A DNA stretch of 7,714 nucleotides from contig DCKU01000051.1 in the NCBI GenBank assembly GCA_002320455.1, positions 4,198-11,911 of the forward strand, written 5' to 3'. The translations under genes and the position numbers were made by a program. Below, one piece after another: positions 1 through 7,113 of this stretch. Each line of letters opens with the position of its first letter. Position 1 is the first letter of the stretch. The notes beneath the pieces are model-generated. The model was not told where the DNA came from. It worked only from the letters and a program-made list of their open reading frames with translations, and made no database searches. This stretch comes from Salinisphaera sp. UBA1666 (GTDB taxonomy: Bacteria; Pseudomonadota; Gammaproteobacteria; Nevskiales; Salinisphaeraceae).

Positions 1-645
1 CCGTCCGGCTGCGGCAAGTCCACGTTGCTGCGCTGCTTTAACCGCATCTTCGAACTCTACCCGGGGCACTACGCTACCGGCTCGATCGAGATGGACGGCA
101 AGAACCTGCTCGACAAGCGCATTGATCTGAACGTGTTGCGCTCGAAGATCGGCATGGTCTTTCAAAAACCCACGCCGTTTCCCATGAGCATCTACGACAA
201 CATCGCCTTCGGCGTGCGGCTCTACGAAAAGCTCAAGCGCCACGAGATGGACGAGCGCGTGGAATGGTCGCTGCGCAAGGCCGCGCTCTGGGACGAGGTC
301 AAGGACAAGCTGCGGGCCAACGGTAGCGCGCTGTCGGGCGGCCAGCAGCAGCGGCTTTGCATCGCCCGCGCGGTGGCGGTTAAGCCCGAGGTGTTGCTGC
401 TCGACGAGCCCGCCTCGGCGCTGGACCCGGTGGCCACGCTGAAGATTGAAGAACTGGTGCACGAGCTGCGCGAGGAATACACGATCGTGATCGTGACCCA
501 CAACATGCAGCAGGCCGCGCGCGTGGCCGGCTATACCGCGTTCTTCCATCTGGGGGAAGTGGTCGAGTACGCCGACACGGACTCGCTGTTCACCAACCCA
601 CGCGAAAAACGTACCGAAGACTACCTGACCGGCCGCTACGGCTAA
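1..645 (+). CDS. pstB: Phosphate ABC transporter ATP-binding protein PstB (5' end outside window)
   Basis: This is the ATPase subunit that powers the PstSCAB high-affinity phosphate importer from the cytoplasmic face of the inner membrane. The reading frame is open from base 1, so the gene is cut at its 5' end. The first visible residues are the Walker A core PSGCGKST (bases 1-24). The Q-loop VFQKPTPFP follows at about 157-183, the signature LSGGQQQR at 331-354, Walker B LLLDEP at 394-411, the D-loop SALD at 415-426, and the switch histidine in VTHNMQQAARV at 499-501. The FQKPxPFP and THNMQQAARV strings are typical of PstB rather than other ABC ATPases, as is the ending DYLTGRYG. There are 214 residues here against about 257 in E. 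coli PstB, so roughly 40 N-terminal residues are missing. phoU follows after 19 nt, as at the end of a pst operon. All motifs needed for ATP hydrolysis are intact in the visible part. Confidence 0.97.
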   Translation, partial: PSGCGKSTLLRCFNRIFELYPGHYATGSIEMDGKNLLDKRIDLNVLRSKIGMVFQKPTPFPMSIYDNIAFGVRLYEKLKRHEMDERVEWSLRKAALWDEVKDKLRANGSALSGGQQQRLCIARAVAVKPEVLLLDEPASALDPVATLKIEELVHELREEYTIVIVTHNMQQAARVAGYTAFFHLGEVVEYADTDSLFTNPREKRTEDYLTGRYG

Positions 646-664
646 CGACGACTCGAGCCAGATC

Positions 665-1405
665 ATGGAACACGAAAAGACAAAGATCGAGCGCCACACC
701 TCCAAGCAGTTCGACGTCGAACTCGAGGACGTTCGCGAGCAGGTGCTTACCATGGGCGGCCTGGTTGAGCAGCAGATCGCCAACGGCGTCAAGGCACTCA
801 TCGACGGCGATAGCGCTATAGGCGAAGACGTCGCGCGCAGTGACTACAAAATCAACACGATGGAAGTCGCCATCGACGAAGCCTGCACCAAGATTCTGGC
901 GCGCCGTCAGCCCCAGGCTGGGGATTTGCGACTGGTGCTGGCGATTGCCAAGACCATCACCGATCTAGAGCGTATCGGCGACGAGGCCGAAAAGATCGGC
1001 CGCATGGCCATGCATCTGGCCGGGCAGGACCGTCCGCCGAGCGCGTTCCGCCAGATCAGCCAGCTGGGCGGCCACGTTCGACAGATGGTGCGCGATAGTC
1101 TGGATGCGTTTGCGCGTATGGATACCGAAGCCGCACTCGCCGTGGCCCAGCACGACTCCGAGGTCGATCGGGAGTACGAAGGCGTCATGCGCCAGTGCAT
1201 CACGTTCATGATGGAAGACCCGCGCACCATCCGCCACATGCTGGATGTGATGTGGGCGGTCAAGGCACTCGAGCGCATCGGCGATCACGCCACCAACATC
1301 AGCGAGTACGTGGTCTATCTCGTGGGCGGGCGCGACGTACGCCATCTGAGCATCGAAGAGCTCGAGAAAGAGGCTGCACGCGCGGTCTCGCCGCGACGTT
1401 CGTAA
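665..1405 (+). CDS. phoU: Phosphate-signalling regulator PhoU
   Basis: PhoU is a cytoplasmic all-helical protein that links the Pst transporter to the PhoR sensor kinase and keeps the Pho regulon off when phosphate is plentiful. The 246-residue product is close to the 241 of E. coli PhoU. It shows the expected tandem three-helix repeats, each carrying the metal-binding signature: DLERIGDEAEKI at residues 100-111 (Glu102, Asp106) and ALERIGDHATNI at 201-212 (Glu203, Asp207). The early segment FDVELEDVREQVLTMGGLVEQQI (16-38) matches the family N-terminus. The ATG at 665 is chosen because it gives the normal length, although the upstream Shine-Dalgarno is weak (GAG at 655-657), so translation may be coupled to pstB. 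A short charged tail (residues 229-246) follows the second domain. It is the last recognisable gene of the pst-pho operon. I see no clear terminator between it and mrcB. Confidence 0.96.
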   Translation: MEHEKTKIERHTSKQFDVELEDVREQVLTMGGLVEQQIANGVKALIDGDSAIGEDVARSDYKINTMEVAIDEACTKILARRQPQAGDLRLVLAIAKTITDLERIGDEAEKIGRMAMHLAGQDRPPSAFRQISQLGGHVRQMVRDSLDAFARMDTEAALAVAQHDSEVDREYEGVMRQCITFMMEDPRTIRHMLDVMWAVKALERIGDHATNISEYVVYLVGGRDVRHLSIEELEKEAARAVSPRRS

Positions 1406-1463
1406 GCGAGGGCCAGGGCGATGGCGGCGTGCTTTGGTAGTATCTGCGTGGTGCCTTAAGCAT

Positions 1464-1467
1464 GGAT
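1464..1467 (+). promoter_or_regulatory. Weak ribosome binding site for the mrcB TTG start
   Basis: GGAT lies 7 nt before the TTG at 1475 and is the only anti-SD-like string at a suitable distance. It matters because the mrcB frame is closed by a TAA at 1457-1459 and has no ATG or GTG before the membrane segment, so this weak site and the TTG together define the start. The match is short and may be accidental. Confidence 0.35.
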
Positions 1468-1474
1468 CGTTGTC

Positions 1475-3922
1475 TTGGCCCGTCAATCATCGAAAAAATC
1501 TGCCGGCCGCGGAAAAAACGCTCGCCCGCGCCGTAGTCTGTCCCGTCGCCTATTGCCTTACCTGCTGCTCATTGCAACAGCAGGCGCGGCCGCCCTGGCG
1601 CTTTATATGGCGCATCTCGACCACGAGGTACGCGCCAAATTCGAAGGCACGCGCTGGAAGCTTCCCGCCAAGGTTTATGCCAGCCCGCTGGAGCTCTACG
1701 CCGGGTTGGATGTCAGTCAGAAGCAGCTGGTCGAGCGCCTGGATCGACAGGGCTATCGACGCGCCACAAATATCGACGAGTCGGGGACCTATAATCCCAA
1801 TGGCGCAGGTTTGTCGATCCATACGCGCAGTTTCCAGTTCTGGAACGGCACGCAGGACGATCGCCAGATCCGCCTGCGCTTCGACGGCAATGGGGTCGCC
1901 GCGCTCAAGGCCGTAGACGGCGAGGGTGATCTGGCGCTTATCCGGCTGGATCCGCAGCTGATCGGCAGCATCTATCCCAACAAGGGCACCGACCGAATCC
2001 TGGTCAAGCTCGGCGAGGTGCCGCCGATGCTGCCGGCCGGGCTGATCACGGTCGAAGATCGCCACTTCATGAGCAACTGGGGCATCTCGCCGCGGGGCAT
2101 TCTTCGCGCCGCCGTGGCCGACCTCAAGGCCGGGGCGATCGTGCAGGGCGGCTCGACGCTCACCCAGCAGCTGGTGAAAAACTTTTATCTCGACAACCAG
2201 CAGACCTTGACCCGCAAGGGCAAGGAAGCCCTGATGGCAATCCTGCTGGATGCCCACTATTCCAAGGAAGAGATCCTCGAGGCCTATCTCAACGAGGTCT
2301 ATCTGGGACAAGACGGCTCGCGCGCGATTCACGGCTTCGGGCTGGCCAGCTATTTCTATTTCCAGAAGCCGGTACAGGAACTCCAGCCGGCCGAGATCGC
2401 GCTACTGGTCGCCATGGTCAAAGGCCCCAGCTACTACGACCCGCGACGCCATCCCGAGCGCGCGCGTGCCCGGCGAGACCTGGTGCTGAACATGTTCCAC
2501 GACGCCGGATTTCTGGAGACCGATGCCTGGAAACAGGCCAAGTCGCGCGATCTGGGGGTCACCGGCAGCGCCGCACGGGGCAATACGCAGTACCCGGCTT
2601 TCATCGACCTGGTCAAACGGCAGCTCAAGGGCCAATACAAGGACGCGGATCTGACCGAGGAAGGCCTGCGAGTTTTTACCACACTTGATCCGATGGTCCA
2701 GGCCACGGCCGAGCAACAGGTCGCAGGCGGGCTGGATCGCGTCGAGAAACAACGCGGCATCAAGGCCGACACGCTGGAATCGGCGGCCGTGGTGACCAGC
2801 ATCGAAGGCGGTAACGTTCTGGCGCTGGTCGGGGGCCGGGAACAGGGCTATGCCGGCTTCAACCGCGCGCTGGAAGCCCAGCGTCAGATCGGCTCGCTGA
2901 TGAAGCCGGTCGATTATCTGACCGCAATGACGCAGCCAGCGAAGTTCAACCCCATCACGCCACTGGACGACAGCCCGCTGGCGGTCAAACTGGCCACCGG
3001 CAAGACGTGGCGGCCCGGAAACTATTCCAATCGCAGCCATGGCGATAACGTGCCCACCTACTACGCGCTGGAGCACAGTCTGAATATCGCCAGCTCGCGG
3101 CTGTCGCTGGCGGTAGGCATCCCCAACATCATCGATACCCTCGGCAAGCTGGGCTTTCAGGGCGATGCGCCGGCCGTGCCCTCGTTAGCACTCGGCTCGA
3201 TCTCGATGTCGCCGTTGGAGGTCGCCCAGATCTACAACACGATCGCCACGGGCGGCTACTACACGCCGCTGCGCGCCATTAAGGACGTCACCACGCGCGA
3301 AGGCGAGCCGTTGAGTCGTTATCCGCTCAAGCTGAATCAAACCGTCGACCCGGGGCCGGCGTATATCACCACCTGGATGATGGAGCGGGTTGCGCGCTAC
3401 GGTACCGGCGCCGGTATGTATCGCACGATCGACAATAATAAGGATATGGCCGGCAAGACCGGCACCACTAACAATCTCCGGGACGCCTGGTTCGCCGGTT
3501 TCGGGGGCAATCGGCTAGGTGTGGTGTGGGTCGGGCGTGACGACAACCAGCCCGCCAAGCTGACCGGGGCCACCGGCGCGCTTCCGATCTGGTCCAACAT
3601 CATGGCGGATATCGGCACCCGCGGTATCGTCGATACGCCGCCGGATAGCGTCGCCGAAGTGCCGTTACAGCTGATCTTCGATCCCGACGGCGTGAATCAG
3701 GGCGCAGGCGCAGATCCCGGGCGCTGGTTCGCCGGTGGGCAAAGCTGTTCTAATGCGGTAAAAGTACCGTTTGTAAAGGGATTCGTGCCGCAGGGCCTGC
3801 TCAGCTGCGACACGGACATCATGCGGGTCAACGCTCAGCAGAATGCGCCGGCCGGCCGGTCGAACGACTCGACCCGGGAGCGCGATTCGGAGCAGGGCAG
3901 CTGGTTCGAGCGTATCTTTTAG
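1475..3922 (+). CDS. mrcB: Class A penicillin-binding protein 1b (bifunctional peptidoglycan synthase)
   Basis: PBP1b polymerises lipid II into glycan strands and cross-links the stem peptides in the periplasm. The 815-residue product has a basic cytoplasmic tail (1-26), one membrane anchor (about 27-45), a UB2H-like segment (about 63-150) and a GT51 glycosyltransferase domain. The GT51 motifs are EDRHF at 194-198, GGSTLTQQLVKN at 225-236, RKGKEALMA at 247-255 and NEVYLGQ at 273-279. By alignment Glu194 and Glu251 are the two catalytic acids (E. coli Glu233 and Glu290). The transpeptidase carries SLMK (Ser474, Lys477), SLN (535-537) and KTGT (661-664), so both activities look intact. Two cysteines in the C-terminal region (758 and 778) could form a periplasmic disulfide. 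The TTG start is chosen because the frame has an in-frame stop at 1457-1459 and the first internal ATG (residue 45) would delete the anchor. One oddity is Asn201, where E. coli has His240. The UB2H segment and the following lipoprotein gene favour PBP1b over PBP1a. Confidence 0.95.
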   Translation: MARQSSKKSAGRGKNARPRRSLSRRLLPYLLLIATAGAAALALYMAHLDHEVRAKFEGTRWKLPAKVYASPLELYAGLDVSQKQLVERLDRQGYRRATNIDESGTYNPNGAGLSIHTRSFQFWNGTQDDRQIRLRFDGNGVAALKAVDGEGDLALIRLDPQLIGSIYPNKGTDRILVKLGEVPPMLPAGLITVEDRHFMSNWGISPRGILRAAVADLKAGAIVQGGSTLTQQLVKNFYLDNQQTLTRKGKEALMAILLDAHYSKEEILEAYLNEVYLGQDGSRAIHGFGLASYFYFQKPVQELQPAEIALLVAMVKGPSYYDPRRHPERARARRDLVLNMFHDAGFLETDAWKQAKSRDLGVTGSAARGNTQYPAFIDLVKRQLKGQYKDADLTEEGLRVFTTLDPMVQATAEQQVAGGLDRVEKQRGIKADTLESAAVVTSIEGGNVLALVGGREQGYAGFNRALEAQRQIGSLMKPVDYLTAMTQPAKFNPITPLDDSPLAVKLATGKTWRPGNYSNRSHGDNVPTYYALEHSLNIASSRLSLAVGIPNIIDTLGKLGFQGDAPAVPSLALGSISMSPLEVAQIYNTIATGGYYTPLRAIKDVTTREGEPLSRYPLKLNQTVDPGPAYITTWMMERVARYGTGAGMYRTIDNNKDMAGKTGTTNNLRDAWFAGFGGNRLGVVWVGRDDNQPAKLTGATGALPIWSNIMADIGTRGIVDTPPDSVAEVPLQLIFDPDGVNQGAGADPGRWFAGGQSCSNAVKVPFVKGFVPQGLLSCDTDIMRVNAQQNAPAGRSNDSTRERDSEQGSWFERIF

Positions 3923-3927
3923 GGTGG
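3921..3927 (+). promoter_or_regulatory. Shine-Dalgarno that fixes the lpoP start
   Basis: AGGGTGG overlaps the mrcB stop codon (TAG at 3920-3922) and sits 7 nt before the ATG at 3935. This favours that ATG over the in-frame TTG at 3929, which would add only Met-Phe and leave a spacing of one base. Confidence 0.75.
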
Positions 3928-3934
3928 TTTGTTC

Positions 3935-4531
3935 ATGAAACGTTTCTCCGTCATCGCGGCCGCGGGTCTTCTGATCGCCGGTTGTGCCAGCAGTCCGCCC
4001 GGCAGCGGGCCGCGTCCGCAACCGCAGCGCGCGCCGCAGCCCAACGGCCAGACCCAGCCGCTGCCGCCCAGTCAGCGCCCGCAACAGGTGCCGGCCGAGC
4101 GGGGCGGTGCGTCCACGGCGCGCCAGAGCCAGCGCCAGGCGCGGCCCCAGCAGCCCGCACCGCCGCAAACAGCGGCTGAGGTATCCAGCCCGGCGGTCAT
4201 GTCGCTCATGGGGCGGGCCGATACCTTGGCCAGCAGCGGCCATATGGATGACGCCGCGGCGACGCTCGAACGGGCGCTGGACCTTGAGCCCCGTAACCCG
4301 TTCATCTATCAGCGGTTGGCGGCCGTGCGTCTGGCCCAGGGCGAGGCCGGCCAGGCCGAGCAGTTGGCCAACAAGTCCAACAGCGTGGCCGGCGACAATC
4401 CCTTTGTCGAAGCCGACAACTGGGAGCTCATCGCCGAGGCCCGCAAGGCCGCCGGTGATACCCGAGGGGCCGATGCAGCCAGCACCAAAGCCGTGAACTA
4501 CCAGCGCTCGACGTCACAGTATTCGCAATGA
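3935..4531 (+). CDS. lpoP: TPR outer-membrane lipoprotein, probable PBP1b activator LpoP
   Basis: This is a 198-residue lipoprotein that probably reaches from the outer membrane through the cell wall to stimulate PBP1b. The signal peptide is short (MKRF, then a hydrophobic run) with lipobox IAGC, so Cys17 is the lipidated residue. Residue +2 is Ala rather than Asp, which in enterobacterial rules means outer-membrane sorting. Residues about 20-80 form a Pro/Gln/Arg-rich, low-complexity linker, suited to crossing the periplasm. Residues about 87-190 look like three TPR helical pairs, the clearest being the 93-119 stretch (ADTLASSG...AAATLERALDLEPRN) and 124-150 (IYQRLAAVRLAQGEAGQAEQLA). In Pseudomonas aeruginosa a TPR lipoprotein encoded beside ponB, LpoP, is an established PBP1b activator. 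The same architecture and position here support that name. The name rests on context and fold, because the linker and TPR sequence alone would only say 'TPR lipoprotein'. It starts 12 nt after mrcB and its stop overlaps the yoaA start. Confidence 0.83.
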   Translation: MKRFSVIAAAGLLIAGCASSPPGSGPRPQPQRAPQPNGQTQPLPPSQRPQQVPAERGGASTARQSQRQARPQQPAPPQTAAEVSSPAVMSLMGRADTLASSGHMDDAAATLERALDLEPRNPFIYQRLAAVRLAQGEAGQAEQLANKSNSVAGDNPFVEADNWELIAEARKAAGDTRGADAASTKAVNYQRSTSQYSQ

Positions 4532-6456
4532 CGGCAGCCGACGGGGCTGCACTGTTCAACGACGACCAAGCCCTGGCGGATGCCTTGCCGGGGTATCGTC
4601 CCCGGCCCGGTCAGGCAGAGATGGCCGCGGCCGTCGCGGATACTATCGACGACGGCTCCCGCTTGGTGGTAGAGGCCGGGACCGGCACCGGCAAGACCTT
4701 GGCTTATCTGCTGCCGGCGCTGGCCTCTCGGCGCAAGACCATCGTCTCGACGGCCACACGCTATCTGCAGAGCCAGCTCGCCGACAAAGACGTACCGCTG
4801 GCCCAGACCATCCTAGGGCGCAACTTCCACGTCACGGTTTTAAAAGGCCGGGCGAACTATCTTTGTCTGCATCGCCTGGAGATCGCCGAAGGCGCGGCCG
4901 ACATGGTCAGTGCACCACGGATTCGTGCCGTCCGTGAGTGGGCCAAGCGCACGACCACCGGCGATATCGGCGAATTCGGCGACCCCAGCGACGGTGACTC
5001 GCTCTGGCCGCGTATCACCTCCACCACGGACAACTGTCTGGGCACCGAGTGTCCACTCTATGACAAATGCTGGGTGCTGCATGCGCGTCGCGAGGCCCAG
5101 TCGGCCGATCTGGTGATCGCGAATCATTATCTGCTGTTCGCCGATCTCACCCTGCGCGAGTCCGGCTTTGGCGAAGTCTTGCCTGGCGCTGATGCCATCA
5201 TTCTGGACGAGGCCCATAAGCTGCCGGATATCGCCGGGCGTTTTTTTGGCCAGGCGATTTCGTCGCGCCAGCTGCGTGACATGGTCCGCGACGCGCGGGC
5301 CGAGCTCGAGGCGTTGGGCGGCGATATGCCAGACCGTCGCGCCCAGATCGACGACCTGTCCCAGGCCGAGCGATTCTGGACCGATCAGCTGGCCGGCGGC
5401 GCACAGACCCGCAGCTGGCCGGAGCTGGCTAGCCCCGAACGAATCGATGCACGCGATGGCCTCATCGAAGCGTTGGCTGCACTCACGCAGGGCTTTGACG
5501 CGATCGCCTCGCGCAGCGAGGGTTTAAAGAATCTGGCCAAGCGGGCCGACGAGCTCAAGACCCAGCTGGATACGGTCACCGCCGACGATGACGGCGAGCG
5601 GGTGAGCTGGCTGGAAGTTCGCGGTTCCGGCTGGATCTGGCACAGCACACCGCTGGACGTGGCCTCACCGTTTGCTCGGGCCATGAATACCATGCCCGGC
5701 GCGTGGGTGTTCACCTCGGCCACGCTTTCGGTCAAGGACTCTTTATCTTATTTCTGTAACCGGCTCGGCGTATACGAGGCCCGGGAGAAAATTCTGGCCA
5801 GCCCGTTCGCCTACGAAGACAACGCGCTGCTCTATGGGCCTCAGGGCATGCCGGCGCCGGCGTCGCCGGATTTCGACGCGGCCGTGGTCGCCGAAATCGT
5901 GGCTCTGGTCAATGCCGCCGAGGGTGGGGCGTTTGTGCTGTGTACCAGCTACCGGGCGGTGCGGGCCTATGGCGAGGCACTGGCGCAAGCCGGCTTCGAG
6001 CCGCTGGTGCAGGGCCAGGCCTCGCGCGCGGCCTTGCTGGCCGACTTTCGGGCCGATGAAAACGCGATACTGGTGGCCACCAGTAGTTTCTGGGAAGGGG
6101 TAGACGTTCGCGGACGCGGCCTACGACTAGTCATCATCGACAAGCTGCCGTTCGCTTCACCGGCCGATCCGGTACTGTCCGCGCGGTTCTCGGCGATGAA
6201 GGCGGCCGGCGACAACCCGTTTATGGACTATCAGCTGCCCCAGGCCGTCATCACGCTCAAGCAGGGCGTGGGCCGGCTGATTCGCGACGCCGAGGATCGT
6301 GGCGTGCTGGCGATCTGTGATCCGCGTCTGTTCACGGCACGCTACGGCGGTCTGGTCCGTGCCAGCCTGCCGCCCATGGGCGTTACGAGGGTGCGCGCCG
6401 TGGCCTGCGAGTTCGTGAGCGAACTGGCGCCGCAACGTTTGGAGAGCCGGGCGTGA
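4528..6456 (+). CDS. yoaA: YoaA, iron-sulfur DinG/XPD-family DNA helicase
   Basis: YoaA is a 5'-3' superfamily 2 DNA helicase with a 4Fe-4S cluster. In E. coli it partners with HolC (chi) and helps repair stalled replication forks. The 642-residue product matches the 636 of E. coli YoaA and is shorter than DinG (716). Motifs in order: GYRPRPGQAEM (22-32) before the ATPase core, Walker A GTGTGKT (51-57), four cluster cysteines at 113, 170, 175 and 181, the DEAH box (227-230), TSATL (396-400), SFWEGVDVRG (520-529) and QGVGRLIR (579-586). All four cysteines and all helicase motifs are present, so it should be active. The ATG at 4528 overlaps the lpoP stop as ATGA and has no Shine-Dalgarno of its own, so translation probably depends on ribosomes ending lpoP. 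A later start at Met32 would cut the nucleotide-binding region. The neighbouring tsaB repeats the yoaA-tsaB pairing of E. coli, which supports YoaA over DinG. Confidence 0.93.
   Translation: MTAADGAALFNDDQALADALPGYRPRPGQAEMAAAVADTIDDGSRLVVEAGTGTGKTLAYLLPALASRRKTIVSTATRYLQSQLADKDVPLAQTILGRNFHVTVLKGRANYLCLHRLEIAEGAADMVSAPRIRAVREWAKRTTTGDIGEFGDPSDGDSLWPRITSTTDNCLGTECPLYDKCWVLHARREAQSADLVIANHYLLFADLTLRESGFGEVLPGADAIILDEAHKLPDIAGRFFGQAISSRQLRDMVRDARAELEALGGDMPDRRAQIDDLSQAERFWTDQLAGGAQTRSWPELASPERIDARDGLIEALAALTQGFDAIASRSEGLKNLAKRADELKTQLDTVTADDDGERVSWLEVRGSGWIWHSTPLDVASPFARAMNTMPGAWVFTSATLSVKDSLSYFCNRLGVYEAREKILASPFAYEDNALLYGPQGMPAPASPDFDAAVVAEIVALVNAAEGGAFVLCTSYRAVRAYGEALAQAGFEPLVQGQASRAALLADFRADENAILVATSSFWEGVDVRGRGLRLVIIDKLPFASPADPVLSARFSAMKAAGDNPFMDYQLPQAVITLKQGVGRLIRDAEDRGVLAICDPRLFTARYGGLVRASLPPMGVTRVRAVACEFVSELAPQRLESRA
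6441..6444 (+). promoter_or_regulatory. Ribosome binding site for the tsaB GTG start
   Basis: GGAG inside the end of yoaA sits 8 nt before the GTG at 6453. It supports that start over any later one, and the product then begins with the conserved MKLLAIDAST. Confidence 0.7.
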
Positions 6457-7103
6457 AACTCTTGGCTATTGATGCCTCAACCGAAGCCTTGTCGGTCGCA
6501 CTGCGCTACGACGCCCGCGACGTATTGGTCGAGCACTTCGAGATCGCGCCGCGACAGCACGCCGACAAACTCTTGCCCGCCGCCCAAGCGCTTCTCGAGG
6601 CCCATGATCTGACGCTGGCCGGTCTCGATGCGCTGGCCTTTGCGCGCGGGCCGGGCGCTTTCACCGGGCTGCGTATCGCGGCCGGGCTGATTCAGGGGCT
6701 AGCGATCGGCGCGGGCCGGCCGGTGATCGGCGTCTCGACGCTGGCCGCGGTGGCCGCACGCGCGTTCGAGCATGCACCGGCCGCGACGCATGCCGAGATC
6801 GTTCAGGACGCGCGCATGGGCGAAATCTATACGGCCCGCTTCATGCGCGACAGCCACGAGCCGCTCGGGCCCGAACGCGTCATTGCCCCGCAGGATCTTG
6901 TCGTGGACGCCGCGGCCGACACCGTGCGCGCCGGCAACGGCTGGGGGCTTCTGGAGATCGACGTTCCCGAGACGCTGCGTTATCCGCACGCCATCGATGT
7001 GGCCCGGCTGGCGGGTGCTGCGTTTCAACGCGGCGAAGCCGTGTCGCCCGAACACGCGGTGCCGGTGTACGTGCGCGACGATGTAGCAAGAAAACCAGCT
7101 TAG
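6453..7103 (+). CDS. tsaB: TsaB, tRNA t6A37 biosynthesis dimerisation protein
   Basis: TsaB is an ASKHA-fold protein without catalytic activity of its own. It binds TsaD and TsaE to form the complex that attaches the threonylcarbamoyl group to A37 of ANN-decoding tRNAs in the cytoplasm. The 216-residue product (E. coli 231) opens with the fold's first strand, LLAIDASTEALSVAL (3-17). It carries the signature FARGPGAFTGLRIAAG (63-78), then GVSTLAAVA (93-101), QDARMGEIYTARF (118-130) and a closing PVYVRDDVARK (204-214). All of these are typical of TsaB rather than the larger paralogue TsaD, which would be about 340 residues and carry metal-binding histidines. The GTG start overlaps the yoaA stop as GTGA, implying coupled translation. 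The gene is essential in many bacteria, so its place behind yoaA makes any polar effect from upstream significant. Confidence 0.95.
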   Translation: MKLLAIDASTEALSVALRYDARDVLVEHFEIAPRQHADKLLPAAQALLEAHDLTLAGLDALAFARGPGAFTGLRIAAGLIQGLAIGAGRPVIGVSTLAAVAARAFEHAPAATHAEIVQDARMGEIYTARFMRDSHEPLGPERVIAPQDLVVDAAADTVRAGNGWGLLEIDVPETLRYPHAIDVARLAGAAFQRGEAVSPEHAVPVYVRDDVARKPA

Positions 7104-7108
7104 GGAGG
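7102..7108 (+). promoter_or_regulatory. Strong Shine-Dalgarno for the carbonic-anhydrase-like gene
   Basis: AGGGAGG overlaps the tsaB stop (TAG at 7101-7103) and ends 5 nt before the ATG at 7114. It is the best anti-SD match in the window, so this gene may be translated more strongly than its upstream neighbours. Confidence 0.85.
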
Positions 7109-7113
7109 CTGAC

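Noticed and set aside
1406..1474. Candidate -10 element TAGTAT (1438-1443) as an mrcB promoter
   Set aside because: It matches the consensus at four of six bases, but nothing resembling TTGACA sits 16-18 bases upstream.
1434..1916. Plus-strand open frame overlapping the start of mrcB
   Set aside because: It begins with a poor TTG, shows no family features and is out of frame with the mrcB anchor and UB2H region.
1550..2332. Long open frame (260 codons) on the minus strand inside mrcB
   Set aside because: It is antisense to a PBP1b with every catalytic motif in place. In GC-rich DNA the opposite strand of a real gene is often open, and the translation shows no recognisable domain.
2402..3076. 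Open frame (224 codons) on the minus strand inside the mrcB transpeptidase region
   Set aside because: Antisense to conserved transpeptidase sequence, with no domain or ribosome binding site that I can recognise.
3929..3934. TTG at 3929 as the lpoP start
   Set aside because: It would lie one base after the Shine-Dalgarno at 3921-3927, whereas the ATG at 3935 has normal spacing and gives a standard lipoprotein signal peptide.
3665..4243. Open frame (192 codons) on the minus strand across the end of mrcB and lpoP
   Set aside because: It is the reverse of two genes with good motifs and starts. Its Arg/Leu/Ala-rich translation is what the GC-rich linker gives in another frame.
3984..4496. Plus-strand open frame (170 codons) in another frame inside lpoP
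   Set aside because: The product is Arg/Pro/Ser-rich with no domain, while the lpoP frame has a signal peptide, lipobox, TPRs and a good SD.
4528..6456. DinG as the identity of the helicase
   Set aside because: The length (642) and the adjacent tsaB fit YoaA better than the longer DinG, although both share the XPD-like fold and iron-sulfur cysteines.
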